A stretch of 64,000 nucleotides of DNA, taken from Firmicutes bacterium AM31-12AC (GTDB lineage Bacteria > Bacillota > Clostridia > Lachnospirales > Lachnospiraceae). The notes under the pieces are model-generated. The model made no database searches. It saw only the letters and a program-made list of their open reading frames with translations, and was not told the DNA's origin. This document shows, piece after piece, positions 37,726 through 46,912 of the stretch. The position numbers were made by a program, and so were the translations under genes. The first letter of the stretch is position 1. Every line of letters starts with the position of its first letter. The DNA lies in contig QUJA01000006.1 of assembly GCA_003480425.1 (NCBI GenBank), forward strand, positions 56,591-120,590, read 5' to 3'.

Positions 37726-39210
37726 ATGCCAGTATTTGATTTTAATGACACAACAGACGCTAAAAACAAATCCATTTGTACCTATACAACATTTCAATCC
37801 AGTGAATCTGACCCTTCCCCGGAAAAACCGATTATGTTACTTGATAACACAAGTAGAAAATGGGAGCATTATTCCTGTGGTGTTTTCACTAACCCTGTAA
37901 AGCGTACTTCCTTTGAATTTGATACAGAAGAAGGTACTTATACAGCAGATATTCTTCAAATCGACAGCCGCTTTGTAAGTCTTTTAAAATGGCTTGGACA
38001 GAACCATATCAACGTTCGCTTATCAGGAGAAAACCGACCAGATGGCTATGCGATATATCGTATACGTGAAATTGCATTTGGAGGAGGCACAAAGCTTTCA
38101 GCTGAAGATGGTTTTTTACAGTTTATGATTGACCGTCTTTTAGCAAGCAGTGCCCCTACAGAGGAGGCCGAAGATGAAGAAGCAATGGAGGACGGTGATG
38201 AAATGAAACTTACAAGTCTTCAGAGCATCACTGACTTCATGACTTGTGCAGGTCGTACACTGCCAGATAATATCCGGCTCTGGGCAAGACGTAACCTTGC
38301 CGTTGCCCGTTCACACGAAGTTTCTCCTGAAGAGCGCCGCCATGCACAACGTGCACTTTCCATTATGATGAATATCCAATGGAAAAATAATTATTTTGAG
38401 GCAATTGATCCTGTTGAAGCACGACGCATCCTTGATGAAGAATTATACGGAATGGAACGTGTAAAACAACGTATTATTGAAACAATCATTCAAATTAATC
38501 GAACACATACACTCCCTGCGTATGGACTTTTACTGATTGGTCCTGCCGGAACCGGTAAATCACAGATTGCCTATGCCGTAGCACGTATTCTGAAACTGCC
38601 TTGGTCAAGTCTGGATATGAGTTCCATAAATGACCCGGAACAGTTGACAGGAAGCTCACGTATTTATTCCAATGCAAAACCGGGCATTATCATGGATGCT
38701 TTCTCTATGGCAGGAGAATCTAATCTCGTTTTCATCATTAACGAATTAGATAAGGCTTCTTCCGGAAAGGGAAATGGAAATCCTGCCGATGTACTCTTAA
38801 CATTACTCGACAACCTTGGATTTACTGATAACTATCTTGAATGTATGATTCCTACTTCCGGTGTTTATCCGATTGCAACGGCCAATGATAAAGATCAGAT
38901 CAGTGCTCCTTTGATGTCACGTTTTGCAGTAATTGAATTACCGGATTACACTATCGAAGAGAAGAAAGTCATCTTCTCAAAATTTGCACTTCCAAAGATT
39001 TTAAAGAGAATTGGATTAAAGGAGAATGAATGTATTATTCCTTCTGATGCTTTGGATGAAATTATGAAAATCTATACAAACACTTCCGGAATACGTGATC
39101 TTGAACAGGCAGCTGAACATATTGCAGCGCACACACTCTATCAAATTGAAGTGAATCACGTTACTTCTGTTACATTTACAGCAGATATGATTCGAAAACT
39201 GCTTGTATAA
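37726..39210 (+). CDS. Lon-like AAA+ ATPase without a protease domain
   Basis: A 494-aa protein. Residues 1 to about 220 are unlike Lon's N-domain, with an acidic linker near 145-160 (EEAEDEEAMEDGDE). From about 230 the sequence follows the Lon AAA module: LDEELYGMERVKQRIIETI, Walker A GPAGTGKS (272-279), Walker B region LVFIINELDK (334-343), sensor 1 YPIATAND, arginine finger in LMSRFAVIELPDYT, and a helical lid (TSGIRDLEQAAEHIA). It ends there: no S16 protease domain with its Ser-Lys dyad follows. The Walker B Asp is replaced by Asn. Probably a remodelling or regulatory ATPase. Monocistronic, with a promoter and terminator. Specific family not recognised. Confidence 0.8.
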   Translation: MPVFDFNDTTDAKNKSICTYTTFQSSESDPSPEKPIMLLDNTSRKWEHYSCGVFTNPVKRTSFEFDTEEGTYTADILQIDSRFVSLLKWLGQNHINVRLSGENRPDGYAIYRIREIAFGGGTKLSAEDGFLQFMIDRLLASSAPTEEAEDEEAMEDGDEMKLTSLQSITDFMTCAGRTLPDNIRLWARRNLAVARSHEVSPEERRHAQRALSIMMNIQWKNNYFEAIDPVEARRILDEELYGMERVKQRIIETIIQINRTHTLPAYGLLLIGPAGTGKSQIAYAVARILKLPWSSLDMSSINDPEQLTGSSRIYSNAKPGIIMDAFSMAGESNLVFIINELDKASSGKGNGNPADVLLTLLDNLGFTDNYLECMIPTSGVYPIATANDKDQISAPLMSRFAVIELPDYTIEEKKVIFSKFALPKILKRIGLKENECIIPSDALDEIMKIYTNTSGIRDLEQAAEHIAAHTLYQIEVNHVTSVTFTADMIRKLLV

Positions 39211-39242
39211 AAACATATAAAATATTCGTTATTTCTTAATTT

Positions 39243-39299
39243 AAAAAAGATGATGTTGCCAAGCTTATAAAGAAAACTTAAACAACATCATCTTTTTTT
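39243..39299. terminator. Bidirectional terminator after the Lon-like gene
   Basis: AAAGATGATGTTG / CAACATCATCTTT stem (39246-39258 and 39283-39295) with A and T runs outside, between convergent genes. Confidence 0.9.
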
Positions 39300-39302
39300 C
39301 AA

Positions 39303-41228
39303 TTACAATTCTTCTGCCAGTTTATGCCCTGCAGCAATTGCATCTTTCAAAGTTCCGACTTTATCACAGTCTCCGATAAAATGAACTCTTTCTTCGGTAT
39401 TCTCTACCTTGTTCGGTGCATATCCGACTGCAAAGATCAGCGTATCAGCATCTGTAATATGGTATTCCTTTCCGTCCTTCTCATAAGTGATTGTAGTCTC
39501 ATCAACCTTTGTTACCTGACTGTTTAATTCAATCTTTACACCTTTTCTCTTGAGTCTCATTGTCAGCTGACTCTTCGCTGCTCCGCCTTCTCCCGGCATC
39601 AGCGATGGTGTCATCTCGATAATTGTAATGTCACGGTTTGCAGGGAACATATCATCAATCAATGGTGCAAGGTAATCTGCTGTTTCACATCCTACAGATC
39701 CGCCGCCAAGAACAACGATTTTTCTTCCTGGATATTTTCTTCCGGCAAGTACATCATCTGCTGTCATTGTCTGCTTAAAGACCTTAAAAGGAGGGATTTC
39801 CTTAGGAACTGCTCCTGTTGAACAGACAACCTCATAATCCTTAAATTCTCCGGCAAGCATTTCTGGAGTCACTTCACAATTCATACGAACTTCAATTCCT
39901 TCATTCTTCAGACGACGTGTCATGAATTTGATTACTTTACAAAGTTCCTGCTTTGCAATTGGAACGGCTGCAAGTCTGAGAAGTCCTCCCAGCTCTCCAC
40001 TCTTTTCACAGAGAACAACTTCATGTCCACGTTTCTTCGCAACATACGCTGCTTCCATTCCTGCCGGTCCTCCACCGATCACAAGAATTTTTTTCTTATC
40101 TTTAGCTTCTTCGATTTCTTCAGATTCAACCGATGGATTCACTGTACAGCTAATCGGATTACCAAACATAATTCCCGTCAGACATCGGCCACATCCAATA
40201 CATGGCCGAATATCATCCGTCTTTCCTGCAGCCGCTTTATTTGCAAATTCACTGTCACATAAGTTTGGACGGCCAATCATACAAATATCTGTTTTTCCAT
40301 TTGCAATCAATTCTTCAGCTACCCAAGGCTCATTAATTCTTGCAACTGTAGATACCGGAATATTCACATGTTTTCTGATTTCTTCACTTGCATGCGCATG
40401 AGGTGCAGGTGATGTACCAGGTGCCGGCATAGAACTTCCTCTTTTGATCGTGTTTCCTCCGGAAACATGGATGAAATCAACACCTGTCTTTTCAAGCTGT
40501 TTTGAGACATAAATCATGTCATTGAGTGTCAATCCGCCATCACTATACTCATCACCCGAAATACGGACATCAATGATAAAATCATCGCCGCAAAGTTCAC
40601 GAATCTTGGCAATTACTTCCAGTGTCAGTCTAAGACGACCATTAATATCTCCGCCGTACTCATCTGTTCTCTTATTATAAAGTGGAGTAAGGAAACCTCC
40701 AAGCAGACCATGTGCATGTGCACACTGAATCTCAACTCCGTCTCCACCTGCAATCTGGAAGCGACGTGCAGCCTCTCCAAACTGCTGAACCAATACATGC
40801 AGCTCTTCTACTGTGACCGCTCTCGGTGCTGATTTTGCGTAATATGGTCCTACATTAGATGGTGCGATTAGCTGTGGTGTTCCCGGAATTGGAAATGCCA
40901 TATAAGCCGGGTGGAATAACTGTGCCAAAATTTTTGTATCATACTGATGCACAGCATCTACCAACTTCTTCCAGCCAGGAATATAAGAATCATCATAAAT
41001 AGACATATCTCCCGGCAAATAAGTATATACAGGTTCTACTGTCGTAACTTCTGTAACAATAAGTCCGACCCCACCCTTTGCTCTTGCTGAGTAATGCTCT
41101 ACTAATGCATCTGTGACATATCCTTTGTCTGCCATGTTAGTAGAGATTGGTGGCATAAAAATTCTGTTCTTTACAGTTGTTTTTCCAATTTTGATTGGCT
41201 CAAATAAATGTGGAAATTTTTCGTTCAT
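39303..41228 (-). CDS. Old-yellow-enzyme/FeS/FAD NADH:flavin oxidoreductase (BaiCD/2,4-dienoyl-CoA reductase-like)
   Basis: A 641-aa three-cofactor enzyme. Residues 1 to about 340 are an FMN TIM barrel (FEPIKIGKTTVKNRIFMPP, GDGVEIQCAHAHGLLGGFLTPLYNKRTDEYGG). A [4Fe-4S] motif CIGCGRC-x11-C is at 343-361. Residues from about 378 are an FAD/NAD(P) module with VIGGGPAGMEAAY and a second dinucleotide fold (VVLGGGSVGCETA). This architecture is shared by dienoyl-CoA reductase, trimethylamine dehydrogenase and the bile-acid-inducible BaiCD/BaiH enzymes. The substrate, an enone or enoate, is unknown. Start ATG 41228 after GGAGG; no bai genes are adjacent. Confidence 0.88.
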   Translation of the reverse strand: MNEKFPHLFEPIKIGKTTVKNRIFMPPISTNMADKGYVTDALVEHYSARAKGGVGLIVTEVTTVEPVYTYLPGDMSIYDDSYIPGWKKLVDAVHQYDTKILAQLFHPAYMAFPIPGTPQLIAPSNVGPYYAKSAPRAVTVEELHVLVQQFGEAARRFQIAGGDGVEIQCAHAHGLLGGFLTPLYNKRTDEYGGDINGRLRLTLEVIAKIRELCGDDFIIDVRISGDEYSDGGLTLNDMIYVSKQLEKTGVDFIHVSGGNTIKRGSSMPAPGTSPAPHAHASEEIRKHVNIPVSTVARINEPWVAEELIANGKTDICMIGRPNLCDSEFANKAAAGKTDDIRPCIGCGRCLTGIMFGNPISCTVNPSVESEEIEEAKDKKKILVIGGGPAGMEAAYVAKKRGHEVVLCEKSGELGGLLRLAAVPIAKQELCKVIKFMTRRLKNEGIEVRMNCEVTPEMLAGEFKDYEVVCSTGAVPKEIPPFKVFKQTMTADDVLAGRKYPGRKIVVLGGGSVGCETADYLAPLIDDMFPANRDITIIEMTPSLMPGEGGAAKSQLTMRLKRKGVKIELNSQVTKVDETTITYEKDGKEYHITDADTLIFAVGYAPNKVENTEERVHFIGDCDKVGTLKDAIAAGHKLAEEL

Positions 41229-41369
41229 TTTTTTCTTTCCTCCGCTTTTGTTACAAATTGCTTCCCCATAAACAATTTGATAATTTTTTATCATCACTGC
41301 ATTATAACATTGTTTTCTTTGTTTGAAAACAGCTCTGCTTCAACACAGAAAAAATATTTTATTCTCTCG

Positions 41370-42040
41370 ATGCTCACGATTGAATACGCAAGCCAGCGAA
41401 GCCGTACCGAGCGTGAAAATTTACTTCTCACTACCGTTTCTATACAGGCAAAAAAGAGATTGCGCAGCTTTCTGATTCCAAAAAGCAGGCCGCAATCTAT
41501 CGTCATGATTTAAGACACCATATGAACTTTATTCAAAACTGTATTCAAGAACAAAAAACTGAAGAAGCTCTCTCTTACATTAACGAAATCTGTACAACAT
41601 TACAGTCTGGTGCAATCCCAAAATACTGTGAAAATGAATCTGTCAATCTGATTCTCTCTTCCTATATTGAAAAAGCACAGGCACTTCAAATCCAAACTAC
41701 AATTTTTGTAACTGCAACTGATTTTTCAAGATTTCAGATTACAGACCTTTGCAGCTTGCTTTCAAATGCTCTGGAAAATGCGATCCATGCGTGTACACAG
41801 ATCACATATCCGGAAGGTCGTTATATCAATCTGAAACTCTATGAAAAAAATGAGCAATTATGTATCAACCTTGCAAACAGCTATGAAGAAGAACCTGCTT
41901 TTGAAAACGATATTCCTATTTCACACAAAAGCGGACATGGCTTCGGTGTACAAAGCATGATTTCTGTCGTAAATAAATATTCAGGTATCTATGGTTTCTT
42001 TGCCCAAAATGGTGAATTTAGATTTCAGGCAACATTTTAA
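41370..42040 (+). pseudogene. Truncated GHKL (AgrC-type) sensor histidine kinase relic
   Basis: The C-terminal half of a GHKL kinase. From 41420 to 42040 the frame reads KKEIAQLSDSKKQAAIYRHDLRHHMNFIQ, holding the phospho-acceptor His region, then the N-box LLSNALENAIHAC and the G-box SGHGFGVQSM. Upstream, YASQRSRTERENLLLTT in another frame fits the linker and is joined by one missing base near 41438-41442. The six-helix sensor domain that should precede it is absent; the region is occupied by the start of the divergent flavoprotein gene. So this is a 5'-truncated relic. No response regulator is adjacent. A shorter product from ATG 41522 (172 aa) could still be made. Confidence 0.75.
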
Positions 42041-42052
42041 AAATGTTGTCTT

Positions 42053-43738
42053 CTAATTCACTGTCATAAAATAACTCAGGCTGATTTCATTTGCTGCTAC
42101 ATCCGCAAGATTTAAGCAGCTGTTTCCCATACGGTCGATCAGATGAAGAATATTTGTGAATGGCGCTGTCAGACTTGCTTTACATTTTCCTTTATTTACA
42201 CGTTGCAGATGCGCCTTTCTCATCTTAATATCTAAATCCATGATCTTATCTTTTCGCTTAAGCATTTTATCTATCTGAACCGATTTATCTCCCTGCAATG
42301 CCTTCATTGAATCAATAAACATTTTTTCCAGTGTTCTTAGACTCTTCTGTAATTCATCCATTGCTTCCGGCGTATATTTATAATTATTTTGTTCCTTCTC
42401 CTGGATACATTTTGCAATTTCCACACTTAAGCTTCCCATACGTTCCACATCACTTAAAATATACATTAAGCTCGCCGTCTGAGCTGCCTGCTGCTCTGTC
42501 ATTGTTCCGGAAGAGAATAAAAGTGCCAGATATTCGGTTGTTTTTTCCGTCAATGCTTTGATATTTTTCCCCTTCTCAAGCAAGCCTTCCAATTGACTGA
42601 TATCTTCTGTTTTAACTATTTCAATCGTATTACTTACCGCATCCTTCACTATATCGCTGATATGTAAAATCTCTTTTGCCACAAGCTGAAGTGCTGCTGT
42701 TGGCTGATTTGTCATCTTTTCATCCAAATACAATGGCTTTGCCGGATCTACTGCAACTGCCTTTCCATCTGGGATTAAAGTCATAACAATCTTTACCATT
42801 ACATTAATCAGACATACCCAGATCAAAGTCATTGTAATATTAAATACTGTATGTGAATTTGCAATCTGTCGGGAAATCACTTCGATTTCCGGTCCTTTCG
42901 GTGAAATATACTGAATCAGTGCTGCAAATGGTTTAATAAACCAGATAAACAGCAGACATCCTGATACATTAAAAATACAGTGTGCTACAGCTGTACGTTT
43001 CGCATCCTTATTCTGTCCGATGCTGGCCAAAAGTGCTGTGATCGTTGTTCCGATATTATCTCCAAGAAGAATCGGGATTGCTCCTGTCAATCCTAATATA
43101 CTTGTCACACCATCCGGTCCGGCCTGGGCTGCAAAGTTCTGTAATACTGCGATTGTTGCACTACTGCTCTGTACTACCAGAGTCATCAATGTACCGACCG
43201 CAACTCCAAGTACCGGCATGTTTGATACTTTCGCGATCAAATCTGTAAATACCGGGCTAGATGCCAGTGGCTTCATAACATCTCCCATCGTTTCAATTCC
43301 AAGGAACAACAGACCGAAGGCAAATATCGTCTGTCCGATACTTTTTACCTTCTCTGACTTCGCCACAAAAGAAATGATAAAACCGATAAATATGATAATG
43401 TAAATATAATCTGTAATTTTAAATGCAATAATCTGTGCCGTCATTGTCGTTCCGATATTCGCACCGAAAATAATGGAAATTGCCTGTGGCAGGCTCATCA
43501 ATCCTGCACTTACAAAGCCAATCGCCATAACCGTTGTCGCACTACTGCTCTGCAAAACTGCAGTTGTGATTGCTCCTGCCAACACTCCTAAAACCGGATT
43601 TCTTGTCAACAGTGCCAAAATACTTTTCATCTTCTCGCCTGCCGCTTTTTGCAGACATTCACTCATCATATTCATGCCGTAGATAAATATTGCAAGACCA
43701 CCTACAAGCCCAAATACAATCTGTAACTTCTCATTCAT
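42053..43738 (-). CDS. Na/Pi cotransporter family protein with PhoU-like domain
   Basis: 561 aa. The N-terminal membrane part (about 1-310) has the duplicated NptA/Na_Pi_cotrans motifs AVLQSSSATTVM and VVQSSSATIAV; the C-terminal cytoplasmic part (about 345-555) is a helical PhoU-like domain. Likely sodium-dependent phosphate uptake or regulation of it. It starts at ATG 43738 after GAGGAAT. Convergent with the kinase relic, ending 12 nt from it. Confidence 0.9.
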   Translation of the reverse strand: MNEKLQIVFGLVGGLAIFIYGMNMMSECLQKAAGEKMKSILALLTRNPVLGVLAGAITTAVLQSSSATTVMAIGFVSAGLMSLPQAISIIFGANIGTTMTAQIIAFKITDYIYIIIFIGFIISFVAKSEKVKSIGQTIFAFGLLFLGIETMGDVMKPLASSPVFTDLIAKVSNMPVLGVAVGTLMTLVVQSSSATIAVLQNFAAQAGPDGVTSILGLTGAIPILLGDNIGTTITALLASIGQNKDAKRTAVAHCIFNVSGCLLFIWFIKPFAALIQYISPKGPEIEVISRQIANSHTVFNITMTLIWVCLINVMVKIVMTLIPDGKAVAVDPAKPLYLDEKMTNQPTAALQLVAKEILHISDIVKDAVSNTIEIVKTEDISQLEGLLEKGKNIKALTEKTTEYLALLFSSGTMTEQQAAQTASLMYILSDVERMGSLSVEIAKCIQEKEQNNYKYTPEAMDELQKSLRTLEKMFIDSMKALQGDKSVQIDKMLKRKDKIMDLDIKMRKAHLQRVNKGKCKASLTAPFTNILHLIDRMGNSCLNLADVAANEISLSYFMTVN

Positions 43739-43879
43739 ACCAATTCCTCACATTATTTCAAATATTATTTTCTTGTTTCATGCGAGTTAATTGTATGTAA
43801 TACGTATGCAAGATAAATCAAATTTATGTTAAATGTATGTTAAATCGTAAAAGAAGTATTTTAAGAAGGCATATTTTCA

Positions 43880-46018
43880 CTAATGCACTTCTAAAAATCC
43901 TCCTTGTATTAACATACGCATATCCAGATTTCTCAGCTTTTCCCCAAACAAAATCTGTACGCGCTCTTCATCCATTGAGACGACAACCCCATCACCAAAC
44001 TTTTTATGTTTCACGAGTACACCTGCTCCAAGCTGTTCTTTAAACTTCTTATATTCTTCAGCCGTCGTTGGCTTCATCCTTGATTTTGTATTCTGTGCAT
44101 ATGGATTTGCCTGAGAAAATATTTTATTAGCGGAAACTACTTTCGTGCTATTCTTTTGAATAAATGTTTTCCCTAATATTTCCCTGCAAAATGAACTTTC
44201 CCTGTTTGTTGTAAACAGTGTCAGTTGTTGTTTTGCCCTTGTAACACCGACATAAAATAAGCGGCGTTCTTCCTCGTAAGTCTGCAATTCTTCCTTCGAA
44301 GCCCGCTTCGGATTTTGTAAAGCCTGCTCCGGCAAAATCCCATCCACCACATCAATCAGATACACGTGCTCATATTCTAACCCTTTGCTTGCATGTATCG
44401 TAGAAAGAATAAATGGACACTGTGCATCCGATTGTTTTTCCAAAATGATAGATTTTAATTCTTCCAGACGTTTTACAAGCCGCTCGGGCGATTCTTCTCC
44501 GGCTCCCAGCATCCGTAAAATTTCCAGTTTGCTGTCGCTTACCCCGATTCGATTCAAATATTCACGATATCCCATATATTGTGAAATTCGATTGACCGCT
44601 TTATCTCCACTTTCCTGCAGCATATTTTGCAAATGCGTCCGCACTGATTTGACGCATCCTATAACATGTCCGCTCAAACCTTGATAATCTGCCGCCACAT
44701 CAAGCACCGGCAAATCCTTTTCCTCACTAATTTCCGCTATCCTCATAGCCTCCTGCTTACAAAGATATGTACCGATCTTATAATATACCTGCAAAAATGC
44801 TTCTGTATCTTTCGGATTTAACGCTAATTTAATAATGTTCACAACATCTAAAACTGTTCTATGCGAAAAAAATGTCAGTTCTGCATTTCTCATCTGATAT
44901 GGAATGTTATTTCGCTCCAGCAGATCAACCAACGGTAAAATACATTCATTATCCCGATACAACACTGCTGTTTGCGTTGTACAGCCATCCGCAACTTTCA
45001 TAAGATAACTGTACTGGGCTTTCCTGCTTTTTAGAGAAATCTCTTTAATTTCTTCCATTCTTTCCTTTGTTGCCCGCATATGCTTTTCATGACGCAATGT
45101 ATTTTTCTGGATAAATCGGTCTGCTGCCTCAACAATACTTGCATTCGAGCGGAAGTTATCTTCCATCAACAGCACTCTTGCATTCGCGTGATTCTTTTCA
45201 AATGACAACAATGCTTCCGGATATGCCGCACGAAATCCATAAATACTTTGATCCTCATCTCCGACCATAAACAAATTTTCCGTTTTAGAAGCAAGCAACG
45301 CAATAATCGCATGCTGGATTTTCGATGTATCTTGTGCTTCATCCACACAAATATAAGGATATAAATTTTGAAAATGTTCCAGTAATTGAGGGAATTTACG
45401 AAGCATTGTATATGCATATACCATCTGGTCATCATAATCCATCAGATGATGTTCCCGAAGCTGCCTGCAGTATTCCTTATAAATAATCGAAATTTTAATA
45501 TCTTCTTTTTCATCTAACTTACGAATATCTTCTTCATTCAACATCATGTTTTTAATATATGTAATAAGCGTACGGACATTTTTCAAATCACTCTCTGTCG
45601 CAAATTCATGTTGAACCTGCTGATAAATTTTAGACAACATTCCTGCTGTCATCTTTTCATCCCTGACCAATTCAAACGCTGTCCTGCCAACCATTTTTCC
45701 ATAATATTGAATAATTTTCGCACATATCCCATTAATCGTCCGAAACTCTAAGCGCTCTGCCATATCATTTCCAAAATAACCTGCAAAACGCTTCGCCATA
45801 TCCTTTGTTGCCGCAACCGTATAAGTAACTGTTAATATCTTACTTGGATCAATCCCCTTACAATACACCATATATCCCAATCGGGTCACCAGCACGGTAG
45901 TCTTCCCGGACCCCGGTACAGCAAGAAGCAGTACAGGACCATCCACGCTCTGTACCGCTTCTTTTTGCTGAGTATTCAATTGTATCGGGAATCTCTGTTC
46001 AAATTCCTTCCAATTCAT
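43880..46018 (-). CDS. UvrD/PcrA-type ATP-dependent DNA helicase
   Basis: A 712-aa superfamily 1A helicase. Walker A AVPGSGKTTVLVTRLGYMV, motif II CVDEAQDTSKIQ, motif III GDEDQSIYGFRAAYPE, motif V STIHASKGLEYEHVYLIDV and motif VI RRLFYVGVTRAKQQL are all intact. The C-terminus (KHKKFGDGVVVSMDEERVQILFGE) is the UvrD-type tudor-like domain that binds RNA polymerase in PcrA. The protein resembles PcrA, but motif Ia and the 2B region differ enough that a second UvrD-like paralogue is likely. Located 57 nt after ecfT. Confidence 0.9.
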   Translation of the reverse strand: MNWKEFEQRFPIQLNTQQKEAVQSVDGPVLLLAVPGSGKTTVLVTRLGYMVYCKGIDPSKILTVTYTVAATKDMAKRFAGYFGNDMAERLEFRTINGICAKIIQYYGKMVGRTAFELVRDEKMTAGMLSKIYQQVQHEFATESDLKNVRTLITYIKNMMLNEEDIRKLDEKEDIKISIIYKEYCRQLREHHLMDYDDQMVYAYTMLRKFPQLLEHFQNLYPYICVDEAQDTSKIQHAIIALLASKTENLFMVGDEDQSIYGFRAAYPEALLSFEKNHANARVLLMEDNFRSNASIVEAADRFIQKNTLRHEKHMRATKERMEEIKEISLKSRKAQYSYLMKVADGCTTQTAVLYRDNECILPLVDLLERNNIPYQMRNAELTFFSHRTVLDVVNIIKLALNPKDTEAFLQVYYKIGTYLCKQEAMRIAEISEEKDLPVLDVAADYQGLSGHVIGCVKSVRTHLQNMLQESGDKAVNRISQYMGYREYLNRIGVSDSKLEILRMLGAGEESPERLVKRLEELKSIILEKQSDAQCPFILSTIHASKGLEYEHVYLIDVVDGILPEQALQNPKRASKEELQTYEEERRLFYVGVTRAKQQLTLFTTNRESSFCREILGKTFIQKNSTKVVSANKIFSQANPYAQNTKSRMKPTTAEEYKKFKEQLGAGVLVKHKKFGDGVVVSMDEERVQILFGEKLRNLDMRMLIQGGFLEVH

Positions 46019-46075
46019 CGTTCTCTTACTATCCTATCTTTCTTGTCTTCTCTTCCTTGCAAACCAATCTATTTG

Positions 46076-46912
46076 TCAAACAGCAATAAACGGATTATAA
46101 AATCTTCCCCACTTTATCGTCACACTCAGGCTTATCACCAAAAGCACAACCCCAAATCCTATCACTGCAAAATCTGCCTTTGCAAATGGACGTTTCATAT
46201 ACCAGGTTCGTTTTGGGTTCTTTCCAAATCCGCGCAATTCCATCGCATTAGAAATTGTATCGATTCGATTCAGGCTTGTCAGAATCAACGGTAATAAAAT
46301 GCTTACTGAATTTTTTAATCTTGCAAAAAAGCGCTCATTCTTTCCAAGCTCTACACCTCTTGCCTGCTGTGCCTGACTGATACTGTGATAATCTCTCTGA
46401 ATATCCGGAATATAACGCAATGCTATCGCAACTGAATAACCCACCTTGTAGGAAACCCCAATGCTGTTAAGACTTGCCGCAAATTCACTTGGATTTGTTG
46501 CAGAGATAAATAATATTGCAACTGGTAATGCCACGAAATATTTCAAAGAAATATTCAACATGTAAAACAATTGCTCTGCTGTCAGATCATATCTCCAGAA
46601 CAAATGACATAATACATGTCGTGTGCCATATAATGTTGTACCCTGATTTGGATCAAACAAAAATATAAACAAATTGTTCAAAAACAGGAATATCAACATA
46701 AAGACCATCATAAATCGTACTTCTTTCAGCTTGATCTTACTCAATCGAAATGCCACAATACTCACTGCAAATAATCCTAACAATACCCACGTATTATATG
46801 TAATCATACTCGCAAATGTAAACAGTAAGAAGAATGCAAGCTTTGTTGTTCCGGTCAACCGATGTATGACACTTTTTCTCGGCAGATAATTTAATACAGT
46901 TTTAGCAGCCAT
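46076..46912 (-). CDS. ecfT: ECF transporter transmembrane protein EcfT
   Basis: 278 aa; the scaffold subunit of an energy-coupling factor vitamin transporter. Several membrane helices at the N-terminus, then the cytoplasmic coupling helices with the paired Ala-Arg-Gly type signatures (QAQQARGVELGK and SNAMELRGFGKNP). Its ATG lies inside the last codons of the ATPase gene (11-nt overlap) with GGGAGG upstream, so it is translationally coupled. Confidence 0.92.
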   Translation of the reverse strand: MAAKTVLNYLPRKSVIHRLTGTTKLAFFLLFTFASMITYNTWVLLGLFAVSIVAFRLSKIKLKEVRFMMVFMLIFLFLNNLFIFLFDPNQGTTLYGTRHVLCHLFWRYDLTAEQLFYMLNISLKYFVALPVAILFISATNPSEFAASLNSIGVSYKVGYSVAIALRYIPDIQRDYHSISQAQQARGVELGKNERFFARLKNSVSILLPLILTSLNRIDTISNAMELRGFGKNPKRTWYMKRPFAKADFAVIGFGVVLLVISLSVTIKWGRFYNPFIAV

